NCBI GenBank assembly: GCA_963748985.1
Contig: CAVVKQ010000011.1
Location: 124,001 to 188,000 of the forward strand
Direction of reading: 5' to 3'
Origin: RPQJ01 sp963748985
GTDB lineage: Bacteria > Pseudomonadota > Gammaproteobacteria > Steroidobacterales > Steroidobacteraceae
DNA: 64,000 nt
Part shown: in pieces, positions 20,027-28,908 of the stretch
Numbering within the stretch: the first letter of the stretch is position 1
Layout: each line of letters starts with the position of its first letter
Notes under the pieces: generated by a model
Told to the model about the DNA's origin: nothing
What the model saw: the letters and a program-made list of their open reading frames with translations, nothing else
Database searches by the model: none
Position numbers and translations under genes: made by a program

Positions 20027-20899
20027 TCACGGGTCGAGGTGCTCGTTCCTCGGCCAGGCCGAGGCGTCGATCGTCGCGCGGTAGGCGTGCCACGTCGCAT
20101 GCCCGATCAGGGGCAGCGTGATGCCAAGCAGGGCCATCACGAGTGCAAACCCGGCGCCCCGCTCCCGTCCGATCAACAGCAGCGCAAATCCCGGTGCCAC
20201 GGCGAGCACGATCATCGCGGCCCACACGGCCATCGCCGGCTTGTTGCGCAGCACCGCGTTGATGCTGGTCACGACAGCGGTGACCGCATCGGTCTCGCGA
20301 TCCACCAGCATCGGCAGCGAGAACGCAGCGGCCGAAAAGACGATCGTCGCGAAGATCGAGCCGATCAAGCTGCCGATACCGAGGAACTGGAGATAGTCGG
20401 TCCAGTCGGGTGTCGTCATGTCGACCGGAAAGAAGATATGGACGGCGGACGCAGCACGCCACCACACCAGGAACACGATCATCAGGACCAGCGCAAAGAC
20501 CATCAGGTTGCCGAAGGCGCGCCGCTCTTCGATGAAACAGCGCCGCAACGACGGTTTGAGACCGCGTTCGATCTGGTCGCTGATCGAATAGGTGCCCACC
20601 GCGAGCAGCGGTGCAACCAGGATGAAGCCCGACACCAGCGCCAGCAGCTCGAAGTAACCGCCGAAACGGATGGCGATGTAAGCAAGCGCCCAGCTCAGCA
20701 GGACGACGACTGCACCGTAAGTCAGACTCTGGCGCGGCGCCGTCTTGAAATCACCCCAGGCAAGTCGCAGCCAGCCAATCGGCTCCCACGTGCCGAGCGT
20801 GCGGCAAGGCGCGACGAACGGCAGGACGTTCTTATCGTCAGCTGTTGTGGCGACGGGCGCATCGGTTGGCGCGTCACCCGGCGAGGCTTCGGTCATCAT
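20027..20899 (-). CDS. DUF2189 integral membrane protein
   Basis: A 290-residue inner-membrane protein. Six hydrophobic segments are visible after a soluble N-terminal ~55 residues; the DUF2189 pattern includes WLRLAWGDFKTAPRQSLTYG before the first helix and TYSISDQIERGLKPSLR in the first loop. Function unknown. I use ATG 20899, preceded by GGGGGAGA, not the upstream in-frame ATG at 20929. Convergent with katG. Confidence 0.8.
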   Translation of the reverse strand: MMTEASPGDAPTDAPVATTADDKNVLPFVAPCRTLGTWEPIGWLRLAWGDFKTAPRQSLTYGAVVVLLSWALAYIAIRFGGYFELLALVSGFILVAPLLAVGTYSISDQIERGLKPSLRRCFIEERRAFGNLMVFALVLMIVFLVWWRAASAVHIFFPVDMTTPDWTDYLQFLGIGSLIGSIFATIVFSAAAFSLPMLVDRETDAVTAVVTSINAVLRNKPAMAVWAAMIVLAVAPGFALLLIGRERGAGFALVMALLGITLPLIGHATWHAYRATIDASAWPRNEHLDP

Positions 20900-20935
20900 C
20901 GGCTGTCTCCCCCGAACCAGCGATGACACTTTTTA

Positions 20936-21246
20936 CTCTCTCTCCCGCGCGAGCGGGAGAGGTCGGGGTGAAGGCTTGTCGCTACAGGATCCGGGTGTCT
21001 TTTCGCGCTCCGTGTCGGACGCCGCGGCTCGAACGCAGGCGCGAGGCGGCACCGTTATTTTCCGACCAACCGCTGGCACCATCGCCTCGCGCCCGTTCGA
21101 GCAAGGCTCGCCGTGAATCGTGCGGTTCCTCCGCGCGATTCACGATGCGCGGTAGACCCGGAGCGCGGAAAGACACCCGGATCCTGCAGCGGCAGGCCAT
21201 CACCCGCGTTGCACGCGACCTCTCACATGCGTACGTGGGAGAGGTA
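20936..21246. repeat. Nested inverted-repeat element between DUF2189 and acyl-CoA dehydrogenase genes
   Basis: This intergenic stretch is almost entirely self-complementary. Long arms at 20982-21014 and 21157-21189 pair with about three mismatches. Inside lie a second imperfect pair (CTCGAAC...GCGAGGC, about 21028-21049 with 21083-21100) and a hairpin with GTGAATCG/CGATTCAC at about 21112-21142. Outside are palindromes at 20940-20961 (CTCTCCCGC/GCGGGAGAG) and about 21218-21245. No reading frame is convincing. It could be a dispersed non-coding repeat or a structured RNA. Confidence 0.75.
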
Positions 21247-21250
21247 TGCG

Positions 21251-22936
21251 TCAGCCGAGCAGCAACCGATCCGCTTCCGGGTCCACTTCCGTCATCAGGT
21301 CGACCGGCTGCCGCGCAAACCGCATCGCGGCAGCGTAACCGCGACGGTCGCCGCCATGATCGATCATCCACTGGGCGTGTTCGCACAGCAATGTCAGCTG
21401 CAGTGCCCGTGCGAGCGTCATCGCGAGTCGCCGTGCGCCGGCCTGCAGCACTTCGGGCTCCTGCCCGCTTTCAAGCACCAGCGCCACGCGTTCCAGCGCA
21501 CCGAGCGCCTGTTGCGTGGCGGCGACCATGCGCGGCTCCGAAACGGTTCGCAGGCACGCGGATGCCCGCGCCATCAGTGCCGCCAGCCCCGAATGGAGGT
21601 CGCTGCGCAGCAGCGCATCGAGTGACAGTACGTTGGTGGTGCCTTCCCAGATCGGCAGCACGTGCGTGTCGCGCAGCAACTGCGGCAAGCCGGTGTTCTC
21701 GACATAGCCCGCCCCGCCGAAACTCTCGATCACTTCGGTCACGACTGCCACGGCCTGCTTGCCCGTGATCAGCTTGGTCAGCGGAGTCATGAGCCGCAGC
21801 AGGGCACGCTGCTGGTCGTCGATCTCGTTGCGCTCGATCCGGCCGTTCAGCTCGACCAGCAGGAACGTCATCAGGAAGGCGCCCCAGGTCTCCGCCTCGA
21901 GCCCTGCCAGCGTGTCGGCATGCAGCGGCAACTGTTCGAGCGGCTGGCCGAACGCCTTGCGCTCCCTGGCGTAAGACCGGGCCAACGACAGGCCACGACG
22001 CATGAACGAGACTGCGCAGACACTGTTCCACATCCGCGTGACGCCGAGCATCGGCTCGATCGAGCGGGTGCCATTCAATGGCGGGCCGACCAGAGTCGCG
22101 CGCGTGCCCTCGAGCAGCAACTCGGCCGTCGGCACCTTGCGCGTGCCAAGCTTGTCCTTCAGCCGGTCGACGCGGATGCCGTTCAGCTTGCCGTCCAGGT
22201 CGCGAATCTCTATGTAGTACATCGCCAGGCCCTTGCCGCCCGGCGGATTGCCTTCGGGCCGGGCGAGCGTGAGCGCCATCTGCGAAGTGACGGCCGACGT
22301 GAACCATTTGCGGCCATACAGGCGCCAGCCGCCCTCGTCGTCCGGTACCGCCCGCGTTTCGGACCGGCCGACGTCGGACCCGCCGGTGGTCTCGGTCATC
22401 CACTGGCCGCTGGTCCAGAACGTCGCGGGGTCACGCGAGGTGAGATGCGGCAACGCGCGATCGATCAGCTCGTGGTTACCCGAGTCCAGCAGGCAGCGCG
22501 CGGCGCCATCCGTCATTGCCAGCGGGCAGGTGTACACATCGGTCGACGGGTGGAACAGGTAGACCTTGAGGAACTGCGCGATACGAGCATGGCGACCCAT
22601 CGCCGACTCGTACCCGGTCGCGACCAGGCCATGCCTGGCGGCAAGGCGTTCGGCCTCGCGCCACAGCGGCGACACCACGACTTCATCGATGCGCTTGCCC
22701 CAGGGATCCCATTGCGTGAGCACCGGCTCATTGGCGAGATCAGCCTGCTGCAACCGGTACAGGTCGCCGCCGGCGAGGGCGCCGAGCTCGCGCAATTCGC
22801 CGCGCAACTCCGCCACGATCGGCGCGGGCAGCATGCGCTTGATCCACGAACCCAGCAGCGGATCATCGTCGAACTGGTTGCCGAGGCCCGGCGGCGACTG
22901 CGTAAAGAGCGTGTCCGGCCAGTCCTGGTTCTGCAT
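21251..22936 (-). CDS. Acyl-CoA dehydrogenase family protein (AidB-like)
   Basis: A 561-residue flavoprotein. It is longer than ordinary acyl-CoA dehydrogenases and resembles the AidB branch: MTETTGGSDVGRSETRA is the FAD-binding MTE..GGSDV motif, ITGKQAVAVVTEVIESFGGAGYVE and LPIWEGTTNVLSLDALL match the C-terminal helical region with the WEGT loop. Substrate could be a fatty acyl-CoA or, as for AidB, undefined. ATG 22936 fits homology; the upstream in-frame extension overlaps the ubiI-like gene. Downstream (left) lies the inverted-repeat element. Confidence 0.85.
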   Translation of the reverse strand: MQNQDWPDTLFTQSPPGLGNQFDDDPLLGSWIKRMLPAPIVAELRGELRELGALAGGDLYRLQQADLANEPVLTQWDPWGKRIDEVVVSPLWREAERLAARHGLVATGYESAMGRHARIAQFLKVYLFHPSTDVYTCPLAMTDGAARCLLDSGNHELIDRALPHLTSRDPATFWTSGQWMTETTGGSDVGRSETRAVPDDEGGWRLYGRKWFTSAVTSQMALTLARPEGNPPGGKGLAMYYIEIRDLDGKLNGIRVDRLKDKLGTRKVPTAELLLEGTRATLVGPPLNGTRSIEPMLGVTRMWNSVCAVSFMRRGLSLARSYARERKAFGQPLEQLPLHADTLAGLEAETWGAFLMTFLLVELNGRIERNEIDDQQRALLRLMTPLTKLITGKQAVAVVTEVIESFGGAGYVENTGLPQLLRDTHVLPIWEGTTNVLSLDALLRSDLHSGLAALMARASACLRTVSEPRMVAATQQALGALERVALVLESGQEPEVLQAGARRLAMTLARALQLTLLCEHAQWMIDHGGDRRGYAAAMRFARQPVDLMTEVDPEADRLLLG

Positions 22937-22970
22937 CGCGAGGCTCCACAGGCCGGGCGGCCCGCCAGGG

Positions 22971-24221
22971 TTAATTCGTCGCAGCCGTCCGCCGTGCGAG
23001 TTGCGGCACATCGCCGCCCACGCCGAGAGCACGTTCGACCAGCGTGCGGCGAAGGTAAGGCTGGCTCGTCACCATCGACATGCCGAAGCGCCGCAGGCCC
23101 GCGATTGCCACGCTCTTTTCGGTGAAGAGCCGGTTGATCGTGTCACAGACACCCATGACGACCGCGTTCTCGCTCCGGCGCCAGCGTTCATAGCGGCGCA
23201 GCACGCGCAAGCCATGCAGCTCTTCGCCCTTGGCGGACGCTTCGGCGAGCACCTGCACGAGGCTCGCGCAGTCGAGGAACCCGAGGTTCACGCCCTGCCC
23301 TGCCAGCGGATGGATCGTGTGGGCCGCATCACCCACCAGCGCGAGTCGGGGCTGCACATAGGCCCGCGCATGCCACAGCGCGAGCGGGAACCCGGCGCGG
23401 CCGCTCGCAAGCGTCACCTTGCCGAGCACGTGGTCGCTGGCGATCGAGACCCGTTCGCTGAACTCTGCCTCGCTCGATGCCTGCAATGACGCGGCTTCGT
23501 CCGGCGTCGTGCTCCACACGAGCGACACGCGACCGTCCTTTAGCGGCAGGAACGCGAGCGGACCGTTTGGCAGGAAGCGTTGCCAGGCTGTCTCTCGATG
23601 CGCTTTCTCGGTGTGCAGGTGCGCTACGACCGCCGTCTGGTCGTATACCCACCCCGACCGGCCGATGCCGGCAAGCTGGCGTGCGACGGACTGGCTGCCA
23701 TCCGCGCCGATCACGATCTGGCACGCGAGCCGTCGACCATCCTCGAGCGTCACGCGTGCCGAGCTTTCATCGAACTCCAGGCCGGCAAGCGCACTGCGCA
23801 CCTCAGTCACGCCGCGCAGCAGCGGCGACTCGTGCAGCGCCCACTGCACGCGCAGGTTCTCGACAATGTGGCCGAGATTGGGTTCCGCGGTCTCGGCCGC
23901 AGAAAACTTCAGCGCGTCCGGGCGGTCTGGCGTGCTCGCCGCGTCCCAGACGACCATGTCGCTGTACGGCGACGCATGCGGCGCAATGACGTCCCATGCG
24001 CGGGCCGCGGTCAGGATGCGCTCGGACGCTCGTGACAGCGCCGACACGCGCAGGTCCATTGCGCGATCGTCCGGCTTGCGCGGTGGGACCGGGTCCACCA
24101 GCGCGATCTTCCAGCCGGCGAGCGCATCTTCACGCGCCAGGAGAGCGGCGAGGCAGGTGCCGACCATGCCGCTGCCGATGATGACCATGTCGAAATCGAA
24201 TTTGCGGCGCGACGTGGCCAT
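22971..24221 (-). CDS. UbiH/UbiF/UbiI family FAD-dependent ubiquinone hydroxylase
   Basis: A 416-residue flavin monooxygenase. It carries the Rossmann GxGxxG (VIIGSGMVGTCLA, about 13-25), the GADGSQS motif and LVGDAAHTIHPLAGQGVN, whose GD binds the FAD ribityl chain. In the pathway such enzymes add a hydroxyl to C1, C5 or C6 of the polyprenylphenol ring. Its place downstream of ubiH matches the E. coli ubiH-ubiI pair, so a C5 hydroxylase is the best guess, but the UbiF/UbiI distinction needs phylogeny. Two bases separate it from ubiH. Confidence 0.87.
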   Translation of the reverse strand: MATSRRKFDFDMVIIGSGMVGTCLAALLAREDALAGWKIALVDPVPPRKPDDRAMDLRVSALSRASERILTAARAWDVIAPHASPYSDMVVWDAASTPDRPDALKFSAAETAEPNLGHIVENLRVQWALHESPLLRGVTEVRSALAGLEFDESSARVTLEDGRRLACQIVIGADGSQSVARQLAGIGRSGWVYDQTAVVAHLHTEKAHRETAWQRFLPNGPLAFLPLKDGRVSLVWSTTPDEAASLQASSEAEFSERVSIASDHVLGKVTLASGRAGFPLALWHARAYVQPRLALVGDAAHTIHPLAGQGVNLGFLDCASLVQVLAEASAKGEELHGLRVLRRYERWRRSENAVVMGVCDTINRLFTEKSVAIAGLRRFGMSMVTSQPYLRRTLVERALGVGGDVPQLARRTAATN

Positions 24222-24223
24222 GC

Positions 24224-25477
24224 TCAGCGGATTCCGGCGAGGGGTACGCCGCGGGCCAGCCGCGGCACGCGCTCAGCCGCTCCCACGCTCAATCGTGCGA
24301 GCGCGGACTTGGCGGGCGGCAGCACGTCGAAGGCCAGGATACCGAGAGTGCGCAGGCTCCGCAGCACACCCAACGGCGTCGCGAAGAGACGCACGAGACC
24401 ATCGGTGAAGGCGACGATGCGGCGGCGATCGGTCTCGCGCCAGTCGGCATAGTCCTGCAGCAGGTCCGCATCACCCGGATCCATCGTGCCGGCGATGCGC
24501 CAGTCGGCGATGACTTCGGCGAGGCTCATCGCGTCGCGCAATCCCAGGTTGAAACCCTGCCCTGCGATCGGATGCAGGCCCTGCGCGGCATTGCCGACGA
24601 CGGCGAGCCGCTGCGCGACGTGGCGGTCGGCCCGCGAGAGCATGAGGTTGTATGAAGCGCGCTGACCGATGCGCAGGAAGCGCCCGAGCCGGAAGCCAAA
24701 CGCCACCTGGAACTCGCGCAGGAACTCGTCGTCCGACAAAGCGAGCATCCGCTCGACCTCGGCGGGCTTGCGCGTCCAGACCATGCCGCAGCGACCATCG
24801 GTCAGCGGCAGGATCGCGATCGGGCCTTCTTCGGTGAAGCGCTCGTACGCGACGTAGTCGTGGAAGCGCTGCGTGGTCATGACGGCCGTGATTGCGACCT
24901 GCTCGTAGCCGATGTGATCGGCTTCGATACCCGCCTGGTCGCGGACCAGGGAGCGAATCCCGTCGGCGGCCACGACCAGCCTGGCGTTGAGCGAGCGCGT
25001 CTCACCCGCCACCTCGTAATGAACGACACGACTCGCGACTTCCGGTTCGCTGCCCGTCACCCTGGCTGGCGCGATCACCTCGACCGAGGGCGCATGTGAC
25101 AGGCCTTGCCACAGCGCCGCACCGATCGCGCGGTTCGGCACGACGTAGCCCAGGGCCTCGAGCCCCTGCTCGGCTGCGTCGATGCGCGCGCTGCCGAATC
25201 GGCCCTGGTCGGAAACGTGAATCTTGCGGATCGGCGCGGCCTCACGCTCCATGCCGGCCCAGACGCCCAATGTCTTGAAGGCACGGACGGTGCCATTGGC
25301 GAGCGCCGTCGTGCGTTCGTCGAAACTCGGGTGCTGCTCGCCCTGCACGGGCGGTACGGCTTCGACCAGGGCGATGCGGAGCCCGAGCGGCGCGAGCGAC
25401 AACGCCAGCGAGGCGCCCACCAATCCACCCCCGACGATGGCGAGGTCGTATTCGGCAGGCGTCGTGCTCAACGGCAT
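24224..25477 (-). CDS. ubiH: 2-octaprenyl-6-methoxyphenol hydroxylase (UbiH)
   Basis: A 417-residue flavin monooxygenase for C1 hydroxylation in ubiquinone synthesis. It has LAIVGGGLVGASLA near the N-terminus, the UbiH-type block PSFDERTTALANGTVRAF and IRKIHVSDQGRFG, AADGIRSLVRDQAG, and VVGNAAQGLHPIAGQGFNLG; the usual GD of this motif reads GN, which is also found in UbiH proteins. Genes pepP and the ubiI-like gene flank it closely (7 and 2 bases), as in other Gammaproteobacteria. Confidence 0.9.
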   Translation of the reverse strand: MPLSTTPAEYDLAIVGGGLVGASLALSLAPLGLRIALVEAVPPVQGEQHPSFDERTTALANGTVRAFKTLGVWAGMEREAAPIRKIHVSDQGRFGSARIDAAEQGLEALGYVVPNRAIGAALWQGLSHAPSVEVIAPARVTGSEPEVASRVVHYEVAGETRSLNARLVVAADGIRSLVRDQAGIEADHIGYEQVAITAVMTTQRFHDYVAYERFTEEGPIAILPLTDGRCGMVWTRKPAEVERMLALSDDEFLREFQVAFGFRLGRFLRIGQRASYNLMLSRADRHVAQRLAVVGNAAQGLHPIAGQGFNLGLRDAMSLAEVIADWRIAGTMDPGDADLLQDYADWRETDRRRIVAFTDGLVRLFATPLGVLRSLRTLGILAFDVLPPAKSALARLSVGAAERVPRLARGVPLAGIR

Positions 25478-25484
25478 TCCCCGG

Positions 25485-26801
25485 TCAGGCGGCCGACGCC
25501 ATCACGCGCTCGATCTCAGCCGTCGTGCGCGGCAGCCCCGACGTCAGCAGGTCGTAGCCAGTGGCGGTAACGAGCACATCGTCCTCGATCCGCACGCCGA
25601 TGTTCCACCAGCGCTTCGGCACGCCCCTGGTGCCGGCCGGAATGTAGATGCCTGGTTCGACCGTCAGCGCCATGCCCGGCTCGAAGACGCGCCATTCGGC
25701 GCCGACCTTGTATTCGCCGACGTCGTGCACGTCCATGCCGAGCCAGTGCCCGGTGCGGTGCATGTAGAACTTGCGGTACGCCTCTTCCTTGATCAACGCC
25801 GGCACACGGCCCTTGAGCAGGCCGACCCTGACCAGGCCCTGCGTGATGGCGCGAACCGCCGCATCGTGCGGCTCATTCCAGTGGTTGCCCGGCTTGATGC
25901 AGGCGAACGCCGCTTCCTGCGCCTCGAGCACGATGTCGTAGATCGCCTTCTGCGCCGGCGCGAAACGACCGTTGACCGGGAAGGTACGCGTGATGTCCGA
26001 CGCGTACAGGCCGAATTCACAGCCGGCGTCGATCAGCAGCAGGTCGCCGTCGCGCAGCGTGTCCGCGTTCTCGTGGTAATGCAGGATGCAGCCGTTCGCG
26101 CCGCCGCCCACGATCGGGTGGTATGAGATGTCGGCCTGGTGCCGGTGGAACTCGTGCAGCAGTTCGGCCATCACCTCGTATTCGGTGACGCCGGGCCGGG
26201 TGGTCCGCATCGCCCGCACGTGTGCGCCCACCGCGATCTGCGCCGAACGCTTCATGATCCCTGCCTCGGCGCGGCTCTTGTAGAGCCGCATGTCGTGCAG
26301 CGGGTGCTCGAGGGCGACGAATTCCTGCGGGCTGTGGATGCCGAGCTTGGTCTGGCCCCGCAGCGTATTCACCCAGCCGACCACGCGCTGGTCGAACTCA
26401 AGGTTCACGCCCATCGAATAGTAGACGCGCCCGCAGCGCTCGAGCAGGCCCGGCAGAATGTCGTCGATGTCGCCGACCGGGAAAGCGTCATCGGCGCCGT
26501 AATCACGCACCGCCCCGTCGGGACCGGCGCGACGACCATCCCAGGTTTCGCGGGTGGGATCACGGTCGCGCACGAACAGGATGTATTCGGCCTGCTCGCG
26601 ACCGGGAATCAGCACCGCCACCGCCTCGGGTTCGTTGAAGCCCGTGAGATAGTGGAAATCGCTGTCCGGCCGATAGTGGTAATGGACGTCGCTGTTGCGC
26701 TGGCGCTCAGGCGCCGCAGGGATGATGGCGATGGCGCCCTTGCCCATGACCTTCATGAGCTGTTTGCGGCGGCGCGCGTATTCGTCTTTGCGCAGGGTCA
26801 T
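25485..26801 (-). CDS. pepP: Xaa-Pro aminopeptidase
   Basis: A 438-residue pita-bread metallopeptidase that removes N-terminal residues preceding proline. The dinuclear metal ligands are visible: the two aspartates in LLLIDAGCEFGLYASDITRTFP, the histidine in HRTGHWLGMDVHDVG, and the glutamates in LTVEPGIYIP and GVRIEDDVLVT. The N-terminal creatinase-like domain starts RRKQLMKVMGKGAIAIIPAA. The gene heads the pepP-ubiH-ubiI-like run, 41 bases after ygfB. Confidence 0.95.
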   Translation of the reverse strand: MTLRKDEYARRRKQLMKVMGKGAIAIIPAAPERQRNSDVHYHYRPDSDFHYLTGFNEPEAVAVLIPGREQAEYILFVRDRDPTRETWDGRRAGPDGAVRDYGADDAFPVGDIDDILPGLLERCGRVYYSMGVNLEFDQRVVGWVNTLRGQTKLGIHSPQEFVALEHPLHDMRLYKSRAEAGIMKRSAQIAVGAHVRAMRTTRPGVTEYEVMAELLHEFHRHQADISYHPIVGGGANGCILHYHENADTLRDGDLLLIDAGCEFGLYASDITRTFPVNGRFAPAQKAIYDIVLEAQEAAFACIKPGNHWNEPHDAAVRAITQGLVRVGLLKGRVPALIKEEAYRKFYMHRTGHWLGMDVHDVGEYKVGAEWRVFEPGMALTVEPGIYIPAGTRGVPKRWWNIGVRIEDDVLVTATGYDLLTSGLPRTTAEIERVMASAA

Positions 26802-26842
26802 GGGAGATCGGGATTCTCTTCGGGAAGTCGACCGGTTCGGGA

Positions 26843-27415
26843 TCAGTGGCGTGCCGTTGAGGTCGTCTGGGCGGCACGCAGGTCGGCAAGTTCGTCATAG
26901 ACGAGTTGCACGCCGACGCGGACGAACTCGACCAGTTCGGCGAGCGCCCCCTCCTCGATTTCGACACTTTCGGAGCCGACGGCGCCAGCGCGCGCGACTT
27001 CGGCGAAATCCGTGAGGACCTCGGCGACTGCCGTGGACAGCGACCCAGGCTTGTAGGGCCCGGCTGCGCCGAAGCCGTAAAGGAACCCCTGCGCCCAGGC
27101 GCCGAGCGCATCCACGCGCTCGTCGAGCGCGGCTTCGTCGGGAGGCAGCAGCGGCTCAAATTCCATCTCTCGCGCCTCCAGCACGGCGCGACTCTGGTCG
27201 AAGAGCGACTTCAGGGGACCGGCCGTCGTGACCGAGACAGTCGGGCCGGGCTCCGGCCCATCGGGAAGCAACTCTTCGAGCCATTCCGCGGGCAGGTAGA
27301 TGCGCCGTGCGCACAGGGCGCCGCACAGACAGCCGTGCGCCTCGGCAGCGTGGACAGTGGAACCGCCGGCCGTCAAGGCCTGCGCGACTTCGTCGAAAGC
27401 AATCGGTGCCGACAT
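26843..27415 (-). CDS. ygfB: UPF0149 (YgfB) family protein
   Basis: A 190-residue all-helical UPF0149 protein. HGCLCGALCA near residue 30, FDQSRAVLEAREMEFEPLLP, and ALGAWAQGFLYGFG are the family blocks. Function is not firmly known; the family is recognised mostly by its place upstream of pepP-ubiH, as here. ATG 27415 fits homology; the in-frame region beyond it runs back over the divergent promoter. Divergent from the ZapB-like gene, 91 bases away. Confidence 0.88.
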   Translation of the reverse strand: MSAPIAFDEVAQALTAGGSTVHAAEAHGCLCGALCARRIYLPAEWLEELLPDGPEPGPTVSVTTAGPLKSLFDQSRAVLEAREMEFEPLLPPDEAALDERVDALGAWAQGFLYGFGAAGPYKPGSLSTAVAEVLTDFAEVARAGAVGSESVEIEEGALAELVEFVRVGVQLVYDELADLRAAQTTSTARH

Positions 27416-27470
27416 TGCGCGTATCGTACCATCCGTACCGCGCAACCGGTCCCAGGTCGGCCAGTTCAAA

Positions 27471-27499
27471 TTGATTCCCCGGGGTGCGCCAACTATAGT
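27471..27499 (+). promoter_or_regulatory. Sigma-70-type promoter, probably giving a leaderless mRNA
   Basis: TTGATT (27471-27476), a 17-base spacer and TATAGT (27494-27499) form a good -35/-10 pair. The start codon of the ZapB-like gene (27507) begins 8 bases after the -10 box, exactly where transcription should start, and no Shine-Dalgarno fits. Confidence 0.7.
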
Positions 27500-27506
27500 G
27501 AATTCC

Positions 27507-27737
27507 ATGAACGAACCCGCTGCCCGATCCGCCGTCGACGTCGAACTCCGACGCATCGAACGCCGCCTCGACGAGCTGGTGGCTACGGTCAACCAGCTCA
27601 AGGAAGAGAACCGTGCCCTGCGTCAGCGTCAGGACACCCTGATCAGCGAGCGCGCCAATCTCCTGCAGAAGAACGAGCAGGTGCGCGCACGGGTCGAGGC
27701 AATGATCGGCCGCCTCAAGGCGATGGAGCAGGGTTGA
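27507..27737 (+). CDS. Small coiled-coil protein (TIGR02449 family, ZapB-like)
   Basis: A 76-residue protein, nearly all a single heptad-repeat coiled coil (VELRRIERRLDELVATVNQL onward to the C-terminus). Length, composition and position directly before zapA and 6S RNA match the TIGR02449/ZapB-like group thought to assist FtsZ-ring assembly. It overlaps zapA by one base (TGATG). Its ATG is only 8 bases from a promoter -10 box, so the transcript is probably leaderless. Confidence 0.82.
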   Translation: MNEPAARSAVDVELRRIERRLDELVATVNQLKEENRALRQRQDTLISERANLLQKNEQVRARVEAMIGRLKAMEQG

Positions 27738-28054
27738 TGAGCGAAGACCGCGTTTCCCGCGTCAGCGTCCGCCTGCTCGATCGCGAGTACCAGGTGGCCT
27801 GCCCTGCCGAAGAACGCTCCGACCTGCTCGACTCCGCGGAGTACCTCGACGGCAAGATGCGCGAGATCCGTGATTCCGGGAAAGTCGTCGGCCTCGACCG
27901 CATCGCGGTCATTGCCGCGCTCAACCTGGCCAACGAACTGATCAAAGTGCGCAAGCACGGCACGGTCGTCGAGGGCGATCTCGGCGCGCGCCTGAAGTCC
28001 CTGCGTGAGCGAGTGGAAACCGCACTCGCGAAAGGCCAGCAACTTGAACTCTGA
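27737..28054 (+). CDS. zapA: Cell division protein ZapA
   Basis: A 105-residue cytoplasmic protein that cross-links FtsZ filaments. The N-terminal SRVSVRLLDREYQVACPAEE is the ZapA beta domain; LDRIAVIAALNLANELI begins the long helix used for tetramerisation. It overlaps the ZapB-like gene by one base, and 6S RNA follows 32 bases after the stop, the usual gammaproteobacterial order. Confidence 0.92.
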   Translation: MSEDRVSRVSVRLLDREYQVACPAEERSDLLDSAEYLDGKMREIRDSGKVVGLDRIAVIAALNLANELIKVRKHGTVVEGDLGARLKSLRERVETALAKGQQLEL

Positions 28055-28086
28055 GGGTTCGCAGCAGTCCGAACCTTCGACGATTT

Positions 28087-28273
28087 GGCGCCGCCTGCGG
28101 TGTTCGACACGGGCCGGGTTACCTCTCGACCTTAATGTAAATACCCCGGGGAACGGTCAGTCGGCAACATTGTGCAAGTCCGCCTCGAGCGGGAAGCCTT
28201 AAGTGCCGCGGCCCTCCCCAAATATTGCTCTTGTCGAGAGCAATGGTCTGTGACGGCACAGGCGGGTGGCGCC
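28087..28273 (+). ncRNA. ssrS: 6S RNA
   Basis: About 187 nt between zapA and the 5-formyl-THF cyclo-ligase gene, the standard location. The ends pair: GGCGCCGCCTG at 28087 with CAGGCGGGTGGCGCC ending at 28273. The internal block GGGAAGCCTTAAG (about 28190) matches the E. coli AGAAGCCTTAAA segment near the central bubble. 6S RNA mimics an open promoter and sequesters sigma-70 RNA polymerase in stationary phase. Exact ends are approximate. Confidence 0.9.
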
Positions 28274-28291
28274 TCTCCCTTCCACTCGACG

Positions 28292-28894
28292 ATGACTCTT
28301 CGCGAGCTGCGCCGGCAGCTGCGCGCGGGGCGTCGCGCGATTCCTGACGCCGAACGCCGCGTCTACGACCGGGCGATCTACGCTTCGCTGCATCGGCTCG
28401 GCGTCTGGCAGCGCGGCCGGCGTGTCGCCGCGTTCCTCAGCATGCCGGGCGAAGTCGACCTGCGCCCCTGTTTCGGCACCGCACGGCAGCGCGGAGTCCG
28501 CATCTACGTGCCGCACATCGTCAGTCGTCGTGACAGCCGGATGGCCTTCGTCCCGCTCGAGGCCGGCGCAGCGGTGCGCGGGAACATGTTCGGTATCGCC
28601 GAACCGCTGCACGGTTCACGCGGACGCATCCCGGTCCGCCACCTCGACTCGATCCTGGTTCCGCTCGTCGGTTTCGACCCGCAGGGCCATCGCCTCGGCA
28701 TGGGCGCGGGCTTCTACGACCGCGCGCTGCGTCCGCGGCTCGATCGCACGCAACCGTTCCGCCGTCCGCGCCTGATCGGTATCGCGTACTCGTTGCAGCA
28801 GGTCGATCGACTCGAACCAGCGTCCTGGGACGTCGCTCTCGACCTCGTCGTCACCGAGCGCGGCATCCTCCGCTTCCCTCCTCACACACCCTGA
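28292..28894 (+). CDS. 5-formyltetrahydrofolate cyclo-ligase
   Basis: A 200-residue ATP-dependent enzyme converting 5-formyl-THF to 5,10-methenyl-THF, recycling a folate that inhibits one-carbon enzymes such as those of the glycine cleavage/serine cycle. The signature GMGAGFYDRAL (usually GxGxGYYDR) lies near residue 135 and the N-terminal basic ATP-site region RRQLRAGRRAI is present. It follows 6S RNA, as E. coli ygfA does. ATG 28292 has no strong ribosome-binding site. Confidence 0.9.
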   Translation: MTLRELRRQLRAGRRAIPDAERRVYDRAIYASLHRLGVWQRGRRVAAFLSMPGEVDLRPCFGTARQRGVRIYVPHIVSRRDSRMAFVPLEAGAAVRGNMFGIAEPLHGSRGRIPVRHLDSILVPLVGFDPQGHRLGMGAGFYDRALRPRLDRTQPFRRPRLIGIAYSLQQVDRLEPASWDVALDLVVTERGILRFPPHTP

Positions 28895-28908
28895 AGATCC
28901 AGAATCGC

